DNA of 64,000 nt from Leptasterias polaris. Lineage: Eukaryota > Echinodermata > Asteroidea > Forcipulatida > Asteriidae. The notes below the pieces were generated by a model. It searched no databases and was not told where the DNA came from. It was given only the letters and a program-made list of their open reading frames with translations. Each line of letters opens with the position of its first letter. Position 1 is the stretch's first letter. Positions 1-9,262 of this stretch are shown here, one piece after another. The stretch spans positions 3,844,001 through 3,908,000 of the forward strand of contig JAZGTN010000006.1 in the NCBI GenBank assembly GCA_037783415.1, in the 5' to 3' direction. The position numbers and the translations under genes are program-made.

Positions 1-5
1 AGGGT

Positions 6-33
6 CATGGTGGTCCTTAAAAGAACCGGTGGG
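6..33 (-). other. Inverted copy of a histone-type 3' stem-loop
   Basis: On the minus strand this reads CCCACC, then a six-base stem GGTTCT, a TTTA loop, AGGACC and ACCATG. It has the shape of the metazoan histone mRNA 3' stem-loop: six-base stem, four-base U-rich loop, ACC-type 3' flank. One stem pair is a G-T wobble. A gene using it would lie to the right on the minus strand, but no histone reading frame is visible there, so it is more likely a duplicated or decayed copy, or one arm of a small inverted repeat with the stem-loop at 56-83. Confidence 0.35.
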
Positions 34-55
34 TTATAACAAGTCAAGTGTTCAA

Positions 56-83
56 ACCACCGGTTCTTTTCAGAACCACCACA
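56..83 (+). terminator. Candidate histone mRNA 3'-end stem-loop
   Basis: The sequence reads ACCACC, then GGTTCTTTTCAGAACC, then ACCACA. The stem is perfect (GGTTCT with AGAACC), the loop is TTTC and the 3' flank is ACCAC. This matches the SLBP-bound stem-loop of replication-dependent histone mRNAs, whose usual form is GGCTCTTTTCAGAGCC; the third pair is changed from C-G to T-A, so pairing is kept. A purine-rich stretch (GTAGAGAG) follows about 8 bases later, where a histone downstream element would lie, but it is not the classical CAAGAAAGA. If functional, the histone coding region ends just left of the window. It could also be a pseudogene remnant. Confidence 0.45.
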
Positions 84-1025
84 ACTCGTAGAGAGTTTTA
101 TTAACATGGTGTCTCCGGCAGACCTTCGTAAATAAGCTCTGTTTGGGTTTGGTATTAAAAATGTCCAACTCATTTTGCAAAAAAAATTATATATCGAGAT
201 AAATATGTACCTGTTATCCAATAATTTGTTTTGTAAAATTTGTCAATAGACGAAGAAAACGTACATTCATTGGAATTCGTTGGATTTACCTAAACTTAGA
301 AGTCATCCTGTTTCAGGATAAATTGACATAGTCTCAGGTATTTTTTGTGGTAAGTCATTATTCTAAAATACTGTCTTTATAGGCTGTACATCGCACGCCT
401 TTTATGAATATGCACACGGTATAACAACAGGGATTATCTGAACAATGCAACATTGAAAGAAGAAGCTTTTTGTACAAATGTTTTACTGGTGTCGACCAAA
501 TAATTACGTCCTAGAAAACTGTGTATACTTCTGACCTTGCACCTTTCACCCACACAAAAGCAAGACAAAAACAACACCACTTTACTTTTCCGTTTTACAA
601 AAACCAGAATATTATTTGGGCGAACGACGTAGTCATATGACACGGTTCTCGAAAATTAGACGGTTGAAAAAAGGAAGCTTAACAATTCCATTAATTGTTT
701 ATTCGAATGAAAGAAGCTTGGGTATAAATGTGCTGAATGACTGTGCTTATTTTATGGATGTCGATCTTTAAACATGCACATGCATACAAATAGCGTGGGG
801 TCACTGTGTTTTGACCTAAAACGAATCCATCAAATTGGTTGAGAGACGAAATACAATGATGTGGTCGTTTACCTCACGTGGAAAATGTTGGGCAACAATC
901 CGTACTGTACTGGCATTATTTTCGTCTACTTTCGCCCTCCAGATAGCGATATTTTAATAACGTTCTGTCTCTTTCTTCAGTTCAGCAGATAAAGTTATCC
1001 ACTTGTCCGAATCAAACGAGTACCA
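84..1025. other. AT-rich non-coding DNA
   Basis: No convincing reading frame, RNA gene or repeat is visible here. The short frames lack recognisable protein motifs and codon structure. On the minus strand I looked for a histone gene that could use the stem-loop at 6-33 and found none. Confidence 0.5.
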
Positions 1026-1147
1026 GGGCCCCAATTCATGACTCTGCTTACCAAAGAATCCTACGCTTACAGAGCCCTGTAAGTACATGATTCTATGTGC
1101 CGTAAGCACAGAAATCCACGGTGAGCAGAGTCATGAAACTTGGGTCC
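1026..1147. mobile_element. Small inverted-repeat element (MITE-like), GGGCCCC ends
   Basis: A 122-bp element whose left end (GGGCCCCAATTCATGACTCT, continuing GCTTACC) is the inverse of its right end (GGTGAGCAGAGTCATGAA, then ACTTGGGTCC), with a few mismatches over about 27 bp. The interior also pairs partly (CCGTAAGCACAG with CTTACAGAG). It encodes nothing. The terminal word GGGCCCAA-TTCAT is shared with the elements at 52673-52863 and 55415-55585, so the three probably belong to related non-autonomous DNA-transposon families. No clear target-site duplication was seen. Confidence 0.7.
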
Positions 1148-1632
1148 AGCAGGTGAACAAAAAGGCCCACCGTGTTTTGTAAGAGCTTCTTTGATGTTAT
1201 TATGATATCTCGATAAAAACATCCTGACATGGGTTTCCGGAACATATGGGTACTCGGTGCCAGTGTACCTGTGTAGGACTTACCAGCAACATAACTCAGT
1301 TGACTAAAAACAAAGTATTGGCTAAAACTAAGGATGAATTTATGGCATATAATAGGCATAATTACCCCATCCATTATTATTTCTCGAAATGACCCAATTC
1401 TGGCGTGTCTTTTAAAGAGAAGGTTTGAGCCTAGTGGCGAAGTAGTCATAACGACGGAGTCTAAATCTCTCTCGGTGTTAATGTGGATCAAGATATGCAA
1501 CACTTTCGCTTTGAGTGTTTTCTAATGTTTGCAGTAATATTTAGCCTATAATAAAGCAAATTATTGTATTATCAATAGTAAAGACCAGTATTTCTACCCA
1601 GTGTTCTCTCTGAGACGTGTGGACCCCTGTGT

Positions 1633-1765
1633 GTGGTGACAATGTTGGACACCCTTTGTGGTGACAATGTTGGACACCCTTTGTGGTGACAATGTTGGAC
1701 ACCCTGTGTGGTGAAAATGTTGGACACCCTGTGTGGTGAAAATGTTGGACGCCCTGTGTGGTGAA
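1633..1765. repeat. 25-bp minisatellite
   Basis: Five full units of exactly 25 bp start at 1633, 1658, 1683, 1708 and 1733, with a partial sixth at 1758. Each contains GTGGTGACAATGTTGGACAC followed by CCT plus TT or GT. Two later units carry GTGAAAATG in place of GTGACAATG, so the array varies in steps. There are no unique spacers, so it is not a CRISPR array. Confidence 0.92.
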
Positions 1766-1906
1766 GGGTTCACCATGTTGGTAACAATTTCCCTCAATCC
1801 ATGTTTACACACATTTACTTGCATGTTGTCAATCCTCACGATAGTATACGTTATTGAATAATAAGATAACATGTTCACAGGATGACTTTTAGTTAAAGTA
1901 CACGAG

Positions 1907-2084
1907 AAAAACTGGGTGTTAAAATTAACACTGTTGGTGTTGTTACATATAGATTTTTAAAAAAATGTTTTAAAATGTAAAAAATACACTAATTTCTGCC
2001 TACACAATTACATTGGTGTTATTCTAACGCCCCTCTTGGGTATCTATGACAGCACCAATGGTGTCAATTTTAACACCCAGTTTT
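1907..2084 (-). mobile_element. MITE-like element with AAAACTGGGTGTTAAAATT ends, copy 1
   Basis: A 178-bp element with inverted ends: AAAACTGGGTGTTAAAATT on the left and AATTTTAACACCCAGTTTT on the right, 19 bp with perfect complementarity, then a less perfect inner extension (ACACTGTTGGTGTTG with CACCAATGGTGT). The inside contains the reverse complement of AATAACACCAATGTAA followed by TGTGT, GGCAGAAATT. The same interior occurs in forward orientation in the element at 62675-62893, showing that the two are copies of one family in opposite orientation. Confidence 0.82.
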
Positions 2085-4950
2085 ACAGTTTACTTCCCCG
2101 AATATCCGCTATAGTTGTTGGGCCTTTTTTATTTTCCTGAAAATGTTTGCCGAATCCAAACCGGATCAAACAACTTCCATGAATTATTTGATTTGACTAC
2201 CGGTATCGCTTTGGGCTCGTTCGTGCATATATACCCGCACTTTTAAGCTTCAACTGCAGACGTCTGTATAAACAAATAAATTAATTGTCCAAATTCAATT
2301 CAGAGACACGAACATAAAATAGCATTTTTATGATCTGTCAACGACGATATGTGTTTTCACTGCGAATCGTTTTGAAAGTTTACAACTCTGTCATAATAAT
2401 ATTGTGGTAGCTAGATTAGACTGTGTACGTAGATCATTGGTAGAAGCTCGTAAAAATGTAATTGTTGAATTTCTCAAAGGTCCTACTACTAAACAATTTT
2501 GTTAAAGGCTTTTGATTAGTAAATTATATTTGTTGTATAACATTTCAGCGGGCATATCACCAAACTGCCTTAGTTTCGTTTTGATCTCTTCGGTGTAATG
2601 CTCATTGTTCATGCATCATGGATTATGCATTGCAGCTAATACACTCTTCGTAAGAATCGTCTATATTGTTATCATTTTGTCATCGTTGCATTGTAAATAT
2701 TACCTACGCTACTTGCTCAAATGTACGGCGATTCACTGTAGTAAAATAATGAAGATGTTAGATAAATTGTAATTATTATTTTTACTTGATGGTTATCAAT
2801 GAAAACGATTGTCTGAAATGATTATTTTAATGACTTTAATAATAATAATTGTAGAATGAGCACATTCCTGATGTGGGACGTTGTAGAGTCTCGTAGTTAA
2901 AGCAATTGATGGCTTCTAAAATGTTTCAATGGGTTTTGCTGCGCGCCAAGATATAAAAAACCCACCCAAAACAAACAAAATGGCAGACCGGCTCACCTAT
3001 GTCAGAGACCTAAACCTCGTTCACGGTGTCAAAACAACCCGATAAAGTACGTATCAGGAGTCGTAGCCCCTGGGGATGAGTGTGAGACAAATCCCTTCTA
3101 TTTTGCAGTCGGGAAAAATCAACATGCGAGGGTAAACTCCGGGGTCACCCCAAACGGTGCCAACGCTGCCTAAATCCCCAAGACCCAACCCCGGCCCTAC
3201 GGTGCCTATTTTACCGTCGAGCAGCGACCTCAATGCTTCCTGTAAACGCTGCTGTATGGTTTAACCAAGCATATATCTTGTTGATAGTTATCGCAGATTG
3301 CACCCGTGGGAGATGAGAGTCCCAAAGACGGTAGAGATAGATCCGAGGGGGCGAAGGAACACCGTGCCGACAAAGATGGTTACTGGCCGAACAATGGGAT
3401 TTACCAGTAGAGAAGCCAAAGGCCGAAAGTCGCCTGTGTACACAACAAGAGTAACCCTGTGTTAAATCTCGTACAGAGGGGATTGGGGGTTTAGGTATAG
3501 ACAAGGGAACCACCCCACTCTACTTGCCTTGAGTTGAGAATTGAGAATGGGTTGAGTCATGTAACGTAATGTGATGAGACAGTTATGTAGCTTTGGTAGT
3601 TATCAACATTTCAATAAACAGCAGTTGTACCTGACAAATAGTCCGGTAGCGCTTCACAAATGTTTTATACATAATATAGGTCTACTCTACGCGTGTGTTT
3701 TGTGAAAGCGTAGCATTTACGTAGAATGGACAGACAATAATAATAATACATTTTGCCAGTGGAAATAAAAACGCAATACAGCTAAGTTGAACAGCGCCAC
3801 CTATCGACAGTATATTGAACCTTTTGAAGTTTGACTTATTTGAGGCTCGTATTAATTTTATAGGGGATTTACATACAATATTCTGGATGTGAGTGTGTAT
3901 GGACATCTATCTCATGTAACTTACGCTCACGATTCATCTTTGCTACTTGGTTTAATTAGGGAGGGATGGGCGGGGCAGTTCTTTGTAAAGATGGGAGTTG
4001 ACATTTGGTCATTGTTTTTTGACAGAACTTCCATGCAACAACAAACCCTCGGAGGTTGGCAATTTGTAAGTTGTTCAAATAATACCTACACACTTACCAA
4101 GTACTAAGAATGAAAGGTGCTCCACGATCCCTGAGATGTTTATTTATTTTTCTGCTAATACCTATTTGCTTTGCTGTTGGGATCATATTCTAATACCGTT
4201 GTCCGAGCCTCTTATTCAATTTACCCTATGTACACATTTATTTAGACTGTAATGTGCGTCTTTGCTCTGTGTTTACATTGATTGGAAAAGTACAGTGACT
4301 TCTTAATCTCCACCTGAATGCTTTTTCCTTTATGAAAGCGGCACTCTGTTAACAATAACCCCTGGATTCACTTGCCTCTCCCACGTGCCGGCATAATGTG
4401 TGTGGTTAAAACCAATTTAAGCGCCAATTAAATCTGGATCGGAGCTGGACAACACCACACATTAGACAATTAGTGTCTGTCTTTATTGGTTTGTTAAGCT
4501 TGCCCATGCCATAGCTGTCAGAACATCCAATTAATTTCTTTTTACCAAACCCGACGTTTTTTGTTGTGGCAACTTGGATGCTTTCTCTACCCCCAGCCTA
4601 TGGGTTATTTATTAGTTGTTAGATGCAATTGATACTGCATGGTTTGACAAGACGGGCTTTATTTAGCCCTTCGCATAATACAGTTAGTTCGGTAATTAAT
4701 GACAGCCTAACAGTACGTCAAGCCAGGGCCCTAGCAGACGCGTTCAGTGTTCTCTCGGGCAAGAACATACCCGACATTGTCACTATTAAACGCGGTTCAC
4801 TGCACAGATCGAATTATCTGTATGTAATTTTGTTTAATTCCATTTCAAGTACAGAAACCACGCTGTAGAATCTCGCTGGGTGTGTAACAGAGGCAGTAGT
4901 TTTTTTTAAACATCCAGTATCCAAAACAAATGAAACTGAAAGGACATCCT
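2085..4950. other. Non-coding DNA, no gene recognised
   Basis: Mostly AT-rich, with ATT/AAT runs near 2770 and 2840. A more GC-balanced patch lies at about 2980-3520 and has a 100-codon minus-strand frame (3211-3513) without recognisable domains. I see no splice-flanked exon, RNA gene or repeat copy here. Confidence 0.45.
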
Positions 4951-4989
4951 TCTAACTTCTTGGATACTCCGGTACAGAGTCCGGTCCGG

Positions 4990-5293
4990 TACTTTACAAG
5001 TATGTCCAATGTTGAGTGCAAGACACAAGAACAATAAGATTCCATGTTTTGTTGTTCTTGAGAAAAAAAAAAATTCTTGAGAATCTTGAGAATAAGTAGG
5101 AGGGATTTGCATAAATTGGACATCACTTTACATGTATGCCCAATGTGGAATGCAAGACATCAGAAACAATAAGATTTCATGTTTAATATTTTGTTCTTGT
5201 GATCTTGTATAAATTGGACATCATAGTATGTCAAATTTTGAATGCAAGACACAAGAAAAATAAGATTTCATGTTCTTTTGTTCATGAGAAAAA
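4990..5293. repeat. Three diverged tandem copies of a roughly 100-bp unit
   Basis: Three blocks share ATGTCCAAT-type sequence, then GCAAGACA, AACAATAAGATTTCATG and a TTTTGTTCTTGAGAA-like tail: about 4990-5072, 5112-5205 and 5209-5293. The second and third begin with TAAATTGGACATCA and are offset by 97 bp; the first has lost that start. The blocks differ by substitutions and small indels, so this is an old local duplication. Short frames across it repeat the same peptide fragments and are not evidence for a gene. Confidence 0.72.
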
Positions 5294-5412
5294 CCAGTTC
5301 AAAGATACTACCATCAACTGTGTCTGTAATATAACAATGTATTTAAAGAGGAATGGGGAAACGACCAGTTCAATTTTGTGATATACTCATTTTCCAACAG
5401 GTAGAGTCCTCA

Positions 5413-5892
5413 TGTGAGTGGGGAAAACAATTTACAAGTCACTAACCTCACGTTAAAATGGTGTAAATTGCCAAGTGTGTTTTATACCCTTAAGTGCAAA
5501 TTTTGTCAACATCCAAAACATCTGATGACATCATCCTGAGAAAAATGGTTCTCTACATTTTTGCACAGGGATGTTTTGGTTATTCCTGACTTTTTAAAAT
5601 AGTTAATCAAAACTGCCTTTAATTTGACCTTTTGACTGATGAACAATTCCTCCTCGAAATATAAAAGATCTATTTGTTGTTGAAATCTACTGACGTTATG
5701 CTTCAAATTTCGCTCTAAAAAAGTCAGTTATGAACCAAAACCTTCCCGTACAAAAACGTACAGACCCATTTTTCTCAGAATGATGTCATCAGCTGTTTTG
5801 GAAGTTGACAACTTTTGGAGGGTATCGAATACAATGGCGATTTACACCTTTTTAACGTGAAGTTAGAGACTTGTAATTTTCCCCCAATCACA
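5413..5892. mobile_element. 480-bp foldback element with very long inverted arms
   Basis: The left arm (about 5413-5605) and right arm (about 5715-5892) are inverted copies over most of their length. Matching blocks in order inward are: TGTGAGTGGGG with CCCCAATCACA; TTTACAAGTCACTAACCTCACG with its inverse near 5857-5879; GGTGTAAATTGCCA with TGGCGATTTACACC; TTGTCAACATCCAAAACA with TGTTTTGGAAGTTGACAA; TGATGACATCAT with ATGATGTCATCA; and TGTTTTGGTTATTCCTGACTTTTT with a matching right block. Only about 110 bp of loop remain. A frame at 5506-5706 lies mostly in the arms and is not a gene. This fits a foldback-type or long-TIR non-autonomous DNA transposon. Confidence 0.82.
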
Positions 5893-8800
5893 CTTCCTCT
5901 CTAACTATTGTATTTGGTTAATCTGCTCGTTGCAATGTAAAATCTGTTTTTAACAGATTCTCAACCCCAACAGTACATTTTTTAAGTACGAATAACATCT
6001 CACAATAAATCAGGAAGACACACACAGCGTCCTTCATGACTTGTTTTCTAGTGTAAGGAGGACTAATAAATAGGTGTTTGAGATGGGTTAGTTTTATTGC
6101 ATTGTCTTGTTTTCAAGCGAGGCATGGCAAGATAACAAAGAACAGATTTAAACAAAGTTTTCTCAACGAAGATTAAATCAGAAAGTAAAATTGTTCATGG
6201 ATCATGTACTACAGTACAACGTGGGTGTGTATATGGTAAACAATTATTTAGAACTATTGATTATCTGAGTGACCAAGACTGTGTCTAATATTAACTAATT
6301 GAAACAGAAGGCTTGGTCCCCTGCAAATCACCCAACCGACGTAAGGTTTATGACGAAATACCATTACGAACCAGTCAACTTATAGGTATAAATATTATTC
6401 AAGTATCATAAATCGCTTCTGGCGGGAGTCGTGACGTGTAATCTCGTGTCGTCTTCGGGTACTAATAGTACTGGCACATGCGTTATAAACACCGGGGTAG
6501 GCAGGCACGCATGCGGGCGGCCGAACGGCCGGGTGGACGACCGGGGTATAGGTTGGGTACGGCCGGTCGTGCCATACTCTCGGTCACTAATCCCGATTAC
6601 TCTGGTTTCGCGGTGCTGCCTCTTTCTCCTCCTCGCTCCCTCCTCCTTCTCATGGATGAGTTTTAGCCAGAGGTGCCTGCATAATACAGAGGGAGTTAAT
6701 TCAATGAGTGTATGCGCAGGGGGGGGGGGGGGTGGTTGGTGGAGGGATAGCCCTGCTGAGCCGCCTACATAGAAAATGCCAGTTCTCAAGAAACACCTTG
6801 GCTTTGTTCTCACTGCATGACATGACACGGAAGTGTTGGGCCAGAAACCAACACATGTAGGGCCTACACATATAGGACGCTGGTGATGTACGGAAATAGT
6901 AGGTGATCAATAGCAAAATGAGATAGAGGTTGAACTCACATAACCTCGTAACCACGGGGTTGGGATTTCCTCAGTCATCACTTTGCGCTAATAGAATAGA
7001 TGTATTGTTAGTGTTGATGACTGAGGGCGAACAAAGCTTTACTCAACAAATACCGTGACGTCACTGACAATACCCTTCAAAACACATCATTATAGAAATG
7101 TGTAAGTTCTTCACTATCTGACACAATTTGTTAACTTTGGGTTTTTCTGTAGACATATATAATGTAATGAAATTATGTTAGAAAGCCTTAATATAAAGAA
7201 TGTTAGCTACACACTTAATCTAAACCAATCTTTTACATTGGTGGTATTAGGTAGGATTTACAGCTTTTCCCCCACCCCCCGTCTATTACGTGTCCATGAC
7301 AACTCTGGCTATATACACTAACTACATGAAGGATTAGTCATAGCAATAACATTATGCAAGCTGCATGCTGAATGCCGGCTGAATGCCGGCTGAATGGCCC
7401 CCAGTCCGGCCGGCACGGCCAACATGGTTAAACATTCTATCGATCACTCCTTGGTCTCTTTTGACTGAGGCCGGGACAGCATAAAATAACTCCTGGATCC
7501 CAACCTTTAAAAAACATGACTCATGCATTATTCATGACAACATGACGGAGGTTAACGACTGCCGAACCCAGCTATTGACAACAGACGAGGACGAGTATAA
7601 CACACCCTGGCAAGGACGCAACATTTTAAAGGATTGTGTGACTTCTTTTTTGGACACCGCTTAGCCCCAAATCAAGTCAATCAAAGTCGCAAATGAGTGA
7701 ACCTAACGCAAGCTGTTCGTTCGTTGGGCTCTAACAAATGTACACACATTTATTTAACATTGGTGTCTGATTTATACAGTACTGTTATCGAAAGAAGGCT
7801 GTAGTACTTTCTCTCCGAACTTCATGTAAGTTTTGTTAAAACATAAAACTTCAACAAGTACTATCATTATCAATAATAGGAAACAAATACAACAACTCGA
7901 CAGTTTAAAAGTCTTCCCGATAAATTAATAATAGTGTACACATTATGTCTTTTGAAAAAAGTTATAATTTTCGACGTACACCACGTGACATAACGACAGG
8001 CCTATTTGAATAGAAAAGAGTGTTTGGCACGCAATGAGCACAGTCCCTCCAATCAATTAGTTGTCAACGAATATCATAAAGCTGTTTAGTTTCATTACAA
8101 CCAAATTGGGTCCAAGTTCTCGAAACGTCTTGCGTAGTTTTTTCTATTGTTTTATTATTCTAAATCTGTGTTGAGACACACACAATGAATACAATTTAAA
8201 CAGGGGCTGTCAAGGAATTACTTAAGTGTAAAACGGTAGTATCGTATGATACATCTAGACACTTGTAAACAATAAAACAATGGCTTTACACACATAACAG
8301 ATTTTAAAATTGCACTATTTGTATACTTTTATAATAAGTATGCTTTACTATAAAGTTTGCTTGAGTGGTTTTTTTTGTAATGGGTACAATACAGTCACTA
8401 ATGCATAGTGAAAGATAAGTGTCCTTTATTTGAATAAAGGAAATCAATACGAGATAAATCAAATGTGAATTTTTGTATCTACATGCGAGCAGTTGGAATT
8501 TAAGCAACATCTTTATTTTACGAAATTCTGTTTAAGTGACCGGTAAAAGAAGTGGACCGACTCGCAACATAATGAAGAGATGATTATAAAATGAAAAGAG
8601 TCAAACTTGATGAATCATTCTGATGTGCATTTTAGGTAGTAGTTGCACATCACTATTTTCAGTTTTGTTTTCTTCTACTGCGATTTGTTGCACATTACTT
8701 GGTATTTTGAAACACTTATTGAAATAGGTTGGCCCTGTGTACCTGTATTTACATGATGTATAAGCAATTATTGTTCGCATCTGATAGCCTCAAGTAGCTC

Positions 8801-8944
8801 TTGTTTGGTGCCGTTTAAGGGGACTCTAACGGGTTCGAACCACCAAACATTGTATGTACCCGTAAAGGTTAATAGTTCTTCTGCACTAACATTACAATTG
8901 ATTTGGGGTTGAACGAGGGAGACCTCCAAATAGGGCTATATTGT
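5893..8944. other. Non-coding DNA with poly-G tract and small GC-rich patch
   Basis: A GC- and CpG-rich patch at about 6420-6660 gives overlapping frames on both strands with no recognisable protein. A 14-base G run is at 6719-6732. An 11-bp direct repeat (GAATGCCGGCT, two and a half units) lies near 7369-7396. The rest is AT-rich and featureless to me. Confidence 0.45.
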
Positions 8945-8998
8945 ATAGCTCAGTTGGTAGAGCGCCGGCACGTTAATCTGGAGGTCGTTGGTTCATAA
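8945..8998 (+). mobile_element. tRNA-like SINE head, truncated
   Basis: The stretch has a polymerase III A-box (TATAGCTCAGTTGGTAGAGC) and, 17 bases on, a B-box region (GGTCGTTGGTTCA), with a D-arm that can pair (GCTC with GAGC). After the B-box it breaks off into an AT microsatellite and there is no matching acceptor stem. It therefore looks like a tRNA-derived SINE head or a tRNA pseudogene, not a working tRNA. Confidence 0.6.
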
Positions 8999-9142
8999 AA
9001 TATAATATATATATATAAAATTACAATTGATACAAATTAACAGTGACATATGACAGAGGTTGCTTTTTGAATCAAACAATTATATAAGAAGATTATGATA
9101 TTATGACTTCCCTGCATTGCGTCACAATTGGCACTTCCCAAC

Positions 9143-9262
9143 ATGGCGGCTACGGCTACGACAACGGCTAGATCGCTGCGTCATCATGCGTTAAAGAATA
9201 GGACGTCCTTAGCAACACCCTTAGCAACAGTCGTATCCAATTCAGATACGGCCCATTTTATT
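9143..9262. repeat. Dispersed repeat with GGCTACGG and GCGTCATCA words, copy 1
   Basis: Contains GCGGCTACGGCTACG, then ATCGCTGCGTCATCATGCGT, TAAAGAATAGGACGTCC, TTAGCAACACCC and AGCAACAGTCGTA. The same order of words, diverged, recurs at 18207-18322. The 69-codon frame covering it is also a repeat artefact. Repeat class unknown; the GGCTAC/GTAGCC hexamers are shared with the region at 53900-54200. Confidence 0.6.

Noticed and set aside
84..650. A histone gene on the minus strand that would use the stem-loop at 6-33
   Set aside because: I read the minus-strand frames here and found no histone ending or core; the only frame (434-643) is unrelated.
1093..1503. 136-codon minus-strand frame
   Set aside because: It overlaps a MITE end, has no recognisable domain and a plus-strand frame covers part of it.
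1633..1765. CRISPR-like periodic array (also at 12968-13166 and 33447-33670)
   Set aside because: Units abut directly with no unique spacers and there are no cas genes; these are eukaryotic minisatellites.
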